A stretch of DNA of 64,000 bases from Phaseolus vulgaris. Taxonomy: Eukaryota > Streptophyta > Magnoliopsida > Fabales > Fabaceae. Both the position numbers and the translations under genes were made by a program. The stretch is from NCBI RefSeq assembly GCF_000499845.2, contig NC_023758.2, positions 22,371,366-22,435,365 on the forward strand, in the 5' to 3' direction. This document shows, piece after piece, positions 1 to 10,518 of the stretch (position 1 is its first letter; every line of letters begins with the position of its first letter). The notes beneath the pieces are model-generated. The model did not search any database. It was not told where the DNA came from and was given only the letters and a program-made list of their open reading frames with translations.

Positions 1-353
1 TTGCTCGTAACCGAAAAACAAAATTAATCAATCAGATCACATAACTGAAAGATCAAGATTGAGAAGTTTGTGATAATATTTATGGGTAACTGAAAAATAA
101 CATTAAATATTTCAAAAAAATAACTAGTTGGTTAGGCCGAGAGGTCTAAAATGATATTTAAATGGTAACAAAAAATGGCTCGAATTAAAAGAAAACAATA
201 AACTTTATAAATTCAAATCGATAAGTTCCAAAAGCGGTTACATTAAGAATGCAAGCATCAATACATTGATCAGATATCATGGCATTCCAAAACAAATTCA
301 CTTCTCGATAAGCAAACCGAGAGCTACAAAAAAAAATTATAACCTATATTCAT
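1..353. other. Internal non-coding DNA of a Tat-type retrotransposon
   Basis: No coding sequence is visible. The stretch lies between the window edge, beyond which pol of the element would be expected, and the antisense ORF that ends at 354. It carries the short motif CCGAGAG near 138 and 318, which recurs through this element and in its LTR, so it belongs to the same element. Confidence 0.5.
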
Positions 354-2293
354 CTAGTTCACGACGTTCACATCCTCAGCATCCTCTTCGGGAATCTCAC
401 TAACAGGAATGAATTCACCGTTGTAAAAATCCTTTTTAACATCAAAATTGCCTTCATCGATAGGAATCTTATAAAAATACTTCGCTTTTAGAAGAGCCTT
501 GTCAAAGCCTAATTTATGTTGCTCCAAGATAAAGCTCTCAGCTTCAAAAACATTTACCTTCAACTGCTTTATCTCTTTCTTCATAACCGTGATGGTGCTT
601 GTGTTAGATTCCTTTACAGAAGATAATTCCAATATCTTCTCATCCAAAAGTTGATTTTCACTACGAAGTCGAATGTTATCTTTATCAATCTTCAAATTCT
701 CGGCCTTTAACTTAGAAATATGCTTTACAAGATTTTCTTTTTCTATCTCTTGTTGATTTTTCTGCATGTTCATTTCTTCTAGTTGCAAATTTAACGAGCT
801 TATTTTCTCATTAGTCTCGGCAAGTTCACTCTTCAACTTTTCAAACTCAGCAAGAGACACACAATTTCCATTCTTCGCTTTCATCATCTTCCCAATCAAA
901 AGAGTTCTACTCGAAATCTCGATAATAGAATCAGCCAGAGAAGCAGCATCAATGCCTTTCAACATATTATAAGATGATTCACTAAAAGAGGTTTGAATGA
1001 ACTTCGCATATTTCGTTGAAGCACCAAAAATTGTTTCAGGAAGGGGTTCAGTTGAACCACCTTCAGCGTGACGATGGCGTCGAGAAGAAGAGTGAGATCT
1101 CTTGCTACTTCTATCTCACCAGCAACATGAACATCATTTGTAGGTTCAGCTGCTTCAACGCATGAAACAGGTTCTATAGTCTCCACTTCCACCACAGGAT
1201 TGACCACGTTCTGCTTTGTTGAGAAGTCTTGTGAAACAAGATCGAGCTTTCGGATTGGTGCTCGCCATCAAAGCTGAAAATCAATAAAAAAAATTTAGCA
1301 AAGTTAAAAATCTCATCCTATAAAGCGAGAAAATGTGAAATAACCACATACCAATAAGATCTTCTCGAGGTCTTGTTGAAGTGTACAATTGTAGCAAGGC
1401 GCGAGTGGGAATCCGGTACGAGAGGTGACTAAAAACTTCAATAACATGACGATCGACAACATCCATTGAGTGAAAAGACACTGAGTTAAATTTCAAAGGA
1501 TCTTTCGTCCAATATAGAGGAAACTTTGGAGAATCTCCATTAAAAAAATACTCTCTTCCTTCTGGCTCTATTAGAATTTTGAAAAATCCTCCCTTAAAAT
1601 CCTTATATGAAGAGGTAAAAGGTTTAAGAAAACAAATATCGGGTTTACTAATAAGGGACAACCAACCTGGTCGTTTACCAGGCCGAGAGCTATAATAATA
1701 CAAGAAAGATGTGGGGCTAAGAGAAAGTGATAATAATTTACATAAAATACTAAAAGCTTGCATTGAAGCCCAACCATTGGGATGAAGTTGGGTAGGAGCA
1801 ATATTAAGAAAATTAAGAACGCCCATTCGAAAATTGTTCAAAGGCAATCGAATATGAAGGTCTCTAAAAAAACAAGGTTAAAATAAACAAATTCATAGTT
1901 ATCACCCTCTCGGCCATGGCAGACGTTATCAACATTTCCAACACGCTGAAAAGAAATTATATCATTCTCAATATCAGAATAATAAATCTGAGAATGGGAA
2001 AGGAAACTACGAAGTTCACTAGCAGAACGGTACCGAGAAAAGAACTCTCGGACCTTAGGATTAACCCACTGATAACCTGGACGCAGATTTTTCGGAGGCA
2101 TAATTCTTTCGAATATTGGAGGAGCGTCAACTGTAGGAGCTCCATTCAAATCCTTCATACAAGAAGGAGTAGCAGAAGAAGACTTTGATTCAAGATACTC
2201 TTCTTCTCGAACCACTCGACCAGTAGATTCACCACCCGCGCTTGAAAAACCACTCAAATCATCAGTAGCAGAAGAAGAACTCGAAATAGACAT
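354..2293 (-). pseudogene. Antisense additional ORF of a Tat-type gypsy element (Transposase_28-like plus coiled coil), broken
   Basis: The coding pieces run on the minus strand, opposite to the element, whose 3' LTR starts at 2634 on the + strand. The first ATG of the MSISSSSS frame is at 2293. A serine-rich N-terminus is followed by a globular part with NFLNIAPTQLHPNGW and FPLYW, which match the 'putative gypsy type transposon' family (Transposase_28) and the ORF at 54613-57037. A likely intron spans 1274-1351 (donor GTATG, acceptor TTTCAG), and the next exon begins around MASTNPKAR. The C-terminal part, coded at 354-965, is a long Lys/Glu/Leu-rich coiled coil ending in an acidic tail. The reading frame changes near a run of seven T at about 1868 and again around 960-1200, so it is probably not functional. 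Its role in the element is unknown. The family assignment rests on motif recall and on the second copy in this window. Confidence 0.7.
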
Positions 2294-2633
2294 ATTACCT
2301 TTCAAGACACAAATGAAGCTTGAAAACGAACTTCCTTTCAGAAAGCAATGAAACTCACATAAAACCATAATAGGTTGAGTGAGAGACCTATTTATAACCC
2401 AAAACAAACCCTAGAACTTGAAACGTTACAACAACTTGAAACCGTTCAAAAATACATCATCTAACGGTTAAAACAACAAATTCACGTCAAATCACTTAGT
2501 TTGAGCCAAATCAATCACGAGAAACAAGGCATTTAATATCAAATCAAATCACATTTCAAAACTATTATATTATATTCAGACATAAATACTTTTCTTAAAA
2601 CTTAAATAAAAATCTTTATGTCTCGGGGGCCAG

Positions 2634-3240
2634 TGTACTGGTAGGCTAAAACCAAGAGGTTAAGCCGAGAGCTAGATACAAGACATAACCGAGAGGTTAT
2701 GTATAAAAGAATAAAACAAAATATAAATATTATTATAATAAGGCCCAATTAAATAAAAGCCTGCATTAGGGGTTGCGTAAATAATAAAACGGTGTAGAAA
2801 GAAAGTCCAAAGGTAAAAGCATAAGCCCATTAAGGAAACTGTATAAATAGGAGGTCAACATAAGAGGTAGGTAAGAGTGATTTTTGTCTGATGAACATAA
2901 ATCTATTTCTGACTTTGTCATCGGAGCGCCTTACAGGTACACCCCCCCCCATCTGTGTGATGGAGAAGCCGAGAGCACCCAGCGTGAGGAGAAGTCGAGA
3001 GCATCCAGCTTGAGGAGAAGCCGAGAGCATCCAGCCCTAGTTGAAGCCGAGAGCATCCAACCGTAGTTGAAGCCGAGAACATCCAACCCTAGTTGAAGCC
3101 GAGAGGATCCAGCTCAAGAAGAAACCAAGAGAGTCCAGCCCAAGATTGGAAGATTTATATAAGAGTTAATCTTGTCAACCCAATTCTAGTGTTCTTGGTC
3201 CTTGTTGTAAGAACAGAACATAATACTTATAAAAGATTCT
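2634..3240 (+). repeat. 3' LTR of the left Tat-type element (right end uncertain)
   Basis: A purine-rich tract (TCGGGGGCCAG, ending at 2633) sits directly before TGTACTGG. This matches the other Tat element in the window, where a G-rich tract precedes TGTACCGA. A TATA box (TATAAATAG) lies at 2842-2850, followed by the U5-like stretch around 2925-2950 with GTCATCGGAGCG and a C run, as in other Tat LTRs. The region after 2963 is a tandem array. I could not fix the 3' boundary: no clear CA end or target duplication is visible between 3144 and 3300. Confidence 0.6.
2963..3144. repeat. 26-bp tandem repeat, 7 copies, in the LTR
   Basis: Seven consecutive 26-bp units follow the pattern GAGAAGCCGAGAGCATCCAG plus six variable bases. 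The later units begin TTGAAG or AAGAAA. The period is not a multiple of 3, so this is not a coding repeat. The core CCGAGAG also occurs elsewhere in the element. Confidence 0.85.
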
Positions 3241-3375
3241 CATGATGAAACTTAAGATATTGATTAAAAATTAGATATAGTTTCAACAATATAAATATTA
3301 AATTAATATAATTTAAAACTTTTTTTATTCATTTTTACATAAATATTATAAAAAAAATTGTAACTATATGAAGAT

Positions 3376-4083
3376 TGTTCTGGACCTGACTTCGGACATC
3401 GGCACCTGTGGAGCAGGTCAGCTCGGTGGTCTGATCGCAATAGTGGGTAGAAACCCATATATATGAAAGGCCTAGTCAGTGAGAAATGCATGCATGTGGT
3501 GTGTATAATACATTCGGGTCTAGCACAAGTAAGTATTCCCTGAAGACGCTAAGGCCCAAAGGCACTAGGATTTTCAGGGGAAAGCTACATGCATGATACG
3601 TAAAGGACTAGGGCGCCTACAGAACAGATGGGCCCCATAACGTTGGTACATGAGTTGGTACCCTGTCAGCCATGATGTTAAGATTGTGCACTTCAAAGAG
3701 GAAGATTTTGTGCGGTTGTTGTGCAAAGATTGTGTAACAATGTAACAGAATGTCCTCCCAGCAAACCTAATTTCACTAGAGATAAGGCTCTGGTGAGAGA
3801 GGGGTCGTTACAATGAGGTAACCTAAAAGCAGCCTATAAAAGGGAGTTGAGATCTCCGGTAAAGGTACACCGTTTCTAAGACTGAAACTACTATCCTATT
3901 TACTCATTGTTTCTTAGTCCAGTATTGACTTGATCGTCGGAGTGCAATCAACAGGTAGGACCCCCTCTGTTTCAATAGAGCCGTTTTTCAACATTTGAGA
4001 GTAAGCACAGGATCCACCAGAAATAGGAGCAGTCACCGCTTGTCTTTGAAGTCAATCGGCGACCAGGTCAACCGGCAAGAACA
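3376..4083 (+). repeat. Solo LTR of a gypsy (Tat-like) element with 5-bp target duplication
   Basis: The LTR begins TGTTCTGG and ends CAAGAACA, giving matched inverted ends (TGTTCT/AGAACA). It is flanked by AAGAT at 3371-3375 and AAGAT at 4084-4088, a perfect 5-bp target site duplication. A TATA box (TATAAAAG) lies at 3835-3842, and downstream is the Tat-type motif GACTTGATCGTCGGAGTG followed by a C-rich run. No internal domain is present, so this is the product of LTR-LTR recombination. Confidence 0.85.
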
Positions 4084-6361
4084 AAGATGAATCAGGTTTA
4101 TTCTCTAATCATAGATCAATTTTAGTAATTAGAGTTATTGACACCTTATGGAACCTAAAAAGAACTTTGAAATATACAATAAGTTTTATCATATGTTGAG
4201 GATAAAATATTAGAATATCCAAATAAAAAAGTTTTTTTGAAAGGAATATTGATTAGTCGCCTACATCTAACATATTTTTTTAGTCTTATAGTGAAAGAAT
4301 ACTTCAGAGAACATGATGCATTTTTAGAGGAATTTTTTTCATACTCGTTGGAGTTACAGGTGTTTTATTATTTTTTTAATCAATTAAAAGTTGGAATTAT
4401 TGATGATTCTTTAACTAACTTAAACATATTAGAATTTAGAATATTCTAGCTAGTTGAAAGTTTTAGAAGTTAATATTTCATTAACTATCCTGTGACGGTA
4501 AAGAAAGTTGCTTTTATGTTAGTCTAAATGTGTTATTACAATGTTTCTTTGACAAAACTAATTTAGAAAAAAAAATATGGACCAAATTTATTGAGTTTTA
4601 AAAAAGGACACTTAATTAACTCAAAATTAAATTTCAAAAAATCAAAATCATAATACAATTCAGTTATTCTTAATTTGATTGAAAAAAGAAACTCTACATA
4701 ATTACTAAAATTGCTTATTATCTGCATATAAACAATTAGAAGTGTCATTAAATTAAATTTTAAAAACTTATCACTGACAAAATTTAATTATCAAATTAGA
4801 TTTAAGTTGAGGTTTTCATGAAAATACTCAATTCATTGTTGTTTTTGAACTCTTAATGTTTTTTTGTTTGCATGTAGAAATCGATAAGAAATTGTTGCTA
4901 AAAATTATTGTTAATCCATATTTTATAATTTTTTCAGATCAAACTTTCATATTTCTTATACATATTTTAAAATTAAAAAATTCAAATTTTCAATCTAAGT
5001 TTCTTTCAACTTTTAATCAGTGAATACTATCTACACTTAAAAACTACACTGCTCCACCGGCACTGTCATCAGGAGCTCAATTTCAAAGGTTGCTGACTTT
5101 TACCACACTTCATCAACCCCATCCTTATCTTCACTTGTTTTCTTTTAGCTTAAATATAATTTTTTTCTTATAATCATAAATAAAAATATCATTCAAATTT
5201 TAATTAAATTCCGATAACTATTTCCATTCTTTAATTTAAGTATTGTATAGTAACTAGTTCCTTTTAATAATTTTATTCCCATCACAACCTTTTCTAAATA
5301 AGGTAAGGTTATAAATGAATATAATATTAAAATATTAGACAAAAAAATATTTATAATTCATACAATTTTTTTCTAGATATATATATATAAATTATTTTAT
5401 TGGAAAAAATTTAAGAATTCATATATTTATATTTAATCATTTTTAAAATACACATATTACCTCAATGATAAAGTATACAATTTTTTTCAAACAATGACAA
5501 TAAAATAAAAATTTGAACTGAATTCTATGTTAAATACATTTACACCTAATAGGAGCGCGAACACTTCTCGAAATCAACTTTTTCTGCTCAAATCTTCCAA
5601 TAATAATAATATTTGTTTTTTTTTCTATTAAACAAGTTAAAAATCCAAAAATATTTTTTTATCAACTTTATATGTCCACTACTATAAAATTTAGTTTTTC
5701 AGAAAATATTTTTGAACTGCTAGAGATTTAGGTACACTAAAAATTGGTTGAAAATTAACTTTTCTGACTTTTTAAAAAAAAAAAAGTTACAGAACAAAGA
5801 GTTTAAAACATAATTAATAGAAAATAAAAATAAAAAGATCGATACTTATGTTTCTTGCTTTTTAAATAATAAATAAAATTAATTTAAATACTAAAATAAA
5901 AACAATTTTATAAGAATGTGTTGAGAATTATGTATTGTGTTATTTTTAATTTGGATATTATTAATTATAATTTTCTTATATTTAATTAATATTTATATAA
6001 TATTAAACTTTTTTTTACATATTATTACATTAATATTATGTTAATTTTTAGAAAAGTATAAATTTAAATTTAAAATTTAATTCAAACTTTTTTATAAAAA
6101 TATCAATTTGATTTGAATTTGGATTTAAAGTTTATTCCAAATATTTGAATATAGATTTATAAAAATCTAAATTACTTTTATAAAAAATATGAATTTCAAT
6201 TTAAAATTTGATCTAAATATTGAATTTCTATTAAATTTTTTAAAATTTAATCTCCATTACCACTTTTTAATAAGAGAAATTTTATGCAAAACATGAGAGG
6301 ACAACCACCAAAATTAATACAATAAAAACACCTAATGTGATAAATTTATATTAAAGACACA
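4084..6361. other. AT-rich intergenic DNA
   Basis: No gene is supported here. The DNA is very AT-rich and the short ORFs have no recognisable similarity or codon structure. A short GC-richer patch at about 5045-5130 has no ORF I can support. Confidence 0.6.
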
Positions 6362-6800
6362 CATTACAACAAAATCATTAAATAAAAACTAATTTTAGAT
6401 ACCAAAATAATTAGTTAGTATTTGATTAAATTAGAGATCATTTTATAAACTAAAAAAACTATTGGTATCTAAAGTAATTTCTATTATTAATAAAAAAAAT
6501 TATAAAATAGTTTTTAAATTGGTATCCAACCATTAGCTACCAAGGTTTTAACCACTTACTACTTTATATTAAATTAGTCTCTATCAGTCTTTTAGGGACT
6601 AATTTAGAATCTAAAATTTTAGTCGCTAAAACTTAGGTAGTTAATTTAGATACAATTTTATAAATTTTTATTAATAATAAAAACTACTTTAAATATGAAT
6701 AATTTTTTAGTCTCTAAATTAGTATCTAATTTAGTTAATACAATGACTAATTATTTTTTGTTTCTAAATTTAATTACTATTTAATTATGTTATTGTAGTG
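6362..6800. mobile_element. CACTA-type MITE or deletion derivative
   Basis: The left end reads CATTACAACAAAATCATTAA and the right end, read inwards on the minus strand, starts CACTACAATAACATAATTAA. These are imperfect terminal inverted repeats of the CACTA type. The 3-bp flank ACA is duplicated at 6359-6361 and 6801-6803, as expected for this superfamily. The 439-bp interior is AT-rich, holds sub-terminal inverted similarity around CTAATTTTAGA, and has no ORF. It is non-autonomous. Confidence 0.7.
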
Positions 6801-7029
6801 ACATAAGCACTCGTGCAAACACATGCATTCAAGGAAGAAAAGTTAATCAAATAAAATTAAAATACATATTTGTTCATGTTCAATAAGAGTCATATATAAA
6901 ATGTCAATGAAGTATCATCTCATATAAACACTACTATATGAAAAATTTAAGAGTGGAGTGAAAAGTTTCATTTTGAGTGAAGACGAGCAATATAATACTT
7001 ACACATTTTGAATTAGAGATGATATCAAG

Positions 7030-7092
<63 letters not shown>

Positions 7093-8240
7093 TTGACTCA
7101 TAGTTAAAGACTCATTGGATTCACATTTTCCAAATTAGGTATTGACATCCTGGTACATCAACTCAATAATTAGCATCATGTGTAGAAAGTACAGGTAGAA
7201 GACTCATGGATTAAACACTTTTGAGGTGGAAGGAGAGCTTCCAATGTGTGAAGACTTCCACTTGAGGGGGAAATTGTGAGGAATTTAAGCATGGAGTCAG
7301 AAGTCTCACTTTACTTTAAGTGAAGATGAACAATATATATAAAAAAACTCGCAAATTCATTGTCTTAAGTTTCGGATTCAAAGTAATCCCAAATATCTTA
7401 TGTATGGTTGACTTGTGAGTCGAAACTCTTAAAATCCACATATTGTAAGTTGGTTTCCATTGTACATGTTACGTCCATTTGAGAAACCCAAAATATCACA
7501 TAATATATAAACTTTGTTTTAAATCTCTAAATAGGACGTGATGAGGTACAAGATAATATAATTCATCTTCAAGCTCTAAACTGCCTACAAACGATTACAA
7601 AATTGCATTTTGGGTTTTTTTAGCCTTTAAATTTTTATACCTTGAGTCTTCTTACAACTTTTATGCTTCTTCCAGAATTTATTTAACTTTTAAATTTGTT
7701 TCTCAATTAATATTTAATGGTGTAAAGAAGCAAATGACATTGATGATGATAATATTAGATTAGCAGAAAAAAAATTCATCCTTTACAACTGTTACTAAAT
7801 CCCAAGTTTTCAAAATTATTTACATGTATGTCCAAAATTAACTTATCCACATATATAGCAATTAAGAAAAATCGATAATATCATTAATTTTACTAATCAA
7901 GTTTAAAAGTATTATTTTCTTAAACTGGCATTTATTAGGATTAATACTGAAAAATGGTTATTAGAAATAAATCTCAATTAAAGGAAAAGTATTTTGGAGA
8001 TGATATACGATAAAAAAAAATTATTTTGGTAATTCATGGGATTTTTTTATGGAGATAGGTTATGCTTGAGATTTTATTTCTGAAATATGAATTTTAATAA
8101 TTATTAAAAACTATCAATTAATTATTATAATAATTAAAAAGTGTAACTTATATTCATAGTTAGGCGACATAATTGAAATTAATCAGCTCACTGAGCCCAT
8201 CGCATCAGATTATCCTTCATCCAACACATTTCATTAAACA
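6801..8240. other. AT-rich intergenic DNA
   Basis: No gene is seen. Apart from the (TA)n run this is plain AT-rich sequence. Related sentences recur within it, such as 'gagtggagtgaaaagtttcattttgagtgaaga' near 6952 and a similar phrase near 7280, suggesting an old repeat that I cannot classify. Confidence 0.5.
7032..7089. repeat. (TA)29 microsatellite
   Basis: An uninterrupted dinucleotide run of about 58 bp. Such runs are length-polymorphic in legumes, and assembly length may be unreliable. Confidence 0.95.
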
Positions 8241-8243
8241 AAA

Positions 8244-8870
8244 TTAAGTTAACCAAACAATGAAATTAGAGTGAGTGAAACCAACAAAAGATGTACCTGA
8301 ATGTGTAATAGAAGCATTGGAACGAGGCGTTTGACGATCCTCATACCATTTAAGAAATTCATTGAAAATAATAGGTTGGCCTGCGGTATCAATTGAAATA
8401 TGGTCCACAGTGACAGCGGAAGAGGGAACGGAAGAAGCCATAGAAGATAAGGATAAATATAGTCACTGACAATTGGCGATAGCAGCAAAGATGAAGGCTC
8501 AAACGAGATTCTGACAGTGTCTCTGACGAGGCGACGACGGTGGCAGCTCCAGCGAGGCATTGGGGCGGTGGTTGGAAATTCCAATGAAAAGTGGGTTCAC
8601 CAATAAAAATTGAACCTTAACCGTATACTCTAGATACCATATTAAAGTAAAAGAAAGAACAGGATAAATCATTTGTGTATATTGAAAACATAGAGTTATA
8701 TTTATATAAGAAAAGGAATATATGGACTAAACCCATTATATAAATATAAAATATCTAACTATATCTATAATATCTCATAATATCTTATTATATCTAATAA
8801 TATGATAAAATCTCGTTCTAATAAAGTTATGAAGTTTGTATATTAGACTTTAGAATGTAAAGTAGTTATT
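8244..8870 (-). mobile_element. Decayed, internally deleted Ty1/copia remnant
   Basis: Read on the minus strand, an AT-rich LTR-like stretch (about 8870 to 8641) contains multiple ATCTAATAATAT-type repeats. It is followed by a primer-binding-like site TGGTATCTAGAG at 8639-8628, close to the initiator Met tRNA type. A start codon at 8441 opens a short reading frame with FNEFLKWYEDRQ and SITHSGTSFVGFTHS. These are phrases typical of the gag end just before the protease in one legume copia family. The central gag and everything after it are missing, so this is a deletion derivative. The outer LTR boundary could not be fixed. Confidence 0.5.
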
Positions 8871-8904
8871 GGCTTTTCATAGATATCTTCCTACATGGTT
8901 GTGT

Positions 8905-9347
8905 GCTGCAAGTGCAAAGCGTCTAGTTATACTTGGATTAGGTGATGATGATCAACCCATTGAAGATGATTTTGCTGCCTGGTAAAGATAATCCTCTGAT
9001 TTCTTTGACGACTGTTATCTAGCTATTAATTATATTGTTGCTACCCATAAAATTGTGAAAATGTGTCTATTACTTTTTGTGCCTTTCAAACACCATGAGT
9101 CGTCCTTAGGTTTAAAGGAAAGAAGTTTGTGGTCGAAGTTAGTCCTTGGGTTTTCAGGAAAGAAAGTTTGTGGTCAGAGTTGGGATCAGTTGCTCAGAGA
9201 TGATGCTAATACTGTCTCTACCTCCTATACAAGTGCTATTATTGAATACCAAGTAGTGATTCATGACCCCACTATAACATCAACATATGTTAATCACTCA
9301 ACCATGGGAAATGGGAATGTTGTATTTGATATTCATCATCCTTGGAA
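8905..9347 (+). pseudogene. Fragment of NADPH-cytochrome P450 reductase gene, frameshifted
   Basis: Two exon pieces are visible. The first, 8905-8981, reads [20 protein letters not shown] and ends at a GT donor. It matches the end of the FMN-binding flavodoxin-like domain of plant P450 reductases. The second starts at 9158 after a TTTTCAG acceptor and continues with a Trp-Ser-Glu-Leu stretch, then DQLLRDDANTVSTSYTSAII and a His-Pro-Trp end near 9347. This is the linker between the FMN and FAD domains. One extra G near 9183 breaks the frame between the two halves of exon 2. The intron (8982-9157) is kept, so the piece was copied or left behind as DNA, not through mRNA. It also holds a partial second copy of the start of exon 2 (about 9112-9140). 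No other domains of the roughly 700-residue enzyme are present. Confidence 0.8.
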
Positions 9348-9767
9348 GTGCTTGGAATTGTATACCATAATGTTTTTTTTACTAGTTTAAACTATTAAAC
9401 AAACCTATTGTTTCATTTCTTGAACGGTGAATGTTACTGTACAAAAGGAGCTTCACAAACCTGAGTCTGACTGTTCTTGCATATAATTGGAATTTGATAT
9501 ATCAGGGATGGACATAACGTAAGTTAGATATACGTCAGATATACTTCCTCACGATTAACCGTATCATTTTTTCTTGGTAAACAAGTGTAGAATAATTGCA
9601 TTGGTCAATTATAATTATTTTGTTTTGTTTTGGCTTCAAATACTTTATGATAGTTAATATTTTTTTAGATTTTAAAACTTTTATCTAATTATTGTTCAAT
9701 AATCCATTCCTGGTGTTAATGATTTTGATGAAATTGTTAATGAATTTGATTGACGTGAATATGTCTC

Positions 9768-10510
9768 TAAGGGTCACCATGCAGGTTGGTCTGCCCGTAT
9801 TTGGTCTGCAAAATACAGGTTAGGTTGGTCCACCCCGTGCTAGGAGTGCAAGTTCATTTCACTAATCCGTCCCGCATAAGAAGTAACCCACGAGCCTGTG
9901 GGCCAGCCACATAAGAATTTAAAAAAAAATTAAAATTTTATTAATTGTAAAAAACTTATTTTTATTATTGAAAAATTAAAAATTTATTCGTGTTTCAATT
10001 CATTTAATTAAGATAAAAATATAAATTCAAGTATGAGGGTTGTTAAAAGGCTTAATTAAAAATAATAAAGTTTTGCTTTGCATCTATTTTTTTCTATAAA
10101 TGTATAAGATGATCTTATCAAAGTTTTGCTACAAAATATTTTAATGAAGATGACTAATTTTTAACTATCCTATTGAAATATCTTCTTTATATTATTTTTT
10201 TATTAACAAATTTTAAATAAAAGATTTTACTTAAAACTAAATTTACTTTCACTCTTAATACTAACTCCTTTAGATGATTAAAATAAAACATTCATTTTTT
10301 TAGTACATTAAAATCATTTTTAGTACACTATGGATGAATGTGACATGATATTTTTTTTTAAATAAATATTTTTTTATTTGCGCGGACCAATGGGCCAACT
10401 CGTCCCGCCAAAGCAGGTAAGCGGACAAGATTAATGAGCCCGCCTCGCACTTTTTGATAGCGGACCACGAGCCACCAGCCCACATGACTCGTCCCACCTT
10501 GCCATCCCTA
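9768..10510. mobile_element. Non-autonomous hAT-type transposon
   Basis: The ends are TAAGGGTCACCATGCAGG on the left and, inverted, TAGGGATGGCAAGGTGGG on the right. The 8-bp flank TATGTCTC is perfectly duplicated at 9760-9767 and 10511-10518, the size expected for the hAT superfamily. GC-rich sub-terminal regions repeat GGCCCGC/GCGGGC-like words around an AT-rich core. No transposase ORF is present. A relative lies at 42108-42795. Confidence 0.8.
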
Positions 10511-10518
10511 TATGTCTC

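Noticed and set aside
2963..3144. CRISPR-like array
   Set aside because: Units are contiguous 26-bp tandem repeats without unique spacers, in a plant LTR.
7032..7089. (TA)n run as a promoter or origin
   Set aside because: No gene starts nearby; it is an ordinary microsatellite.
9055..9390. Single 111-codon ORF as a gene in its own right
   Set aside because: Only its middle part resembles P450 reductase; the first part is intron and shifted exon sequence, so it is a pseudogene fragment.
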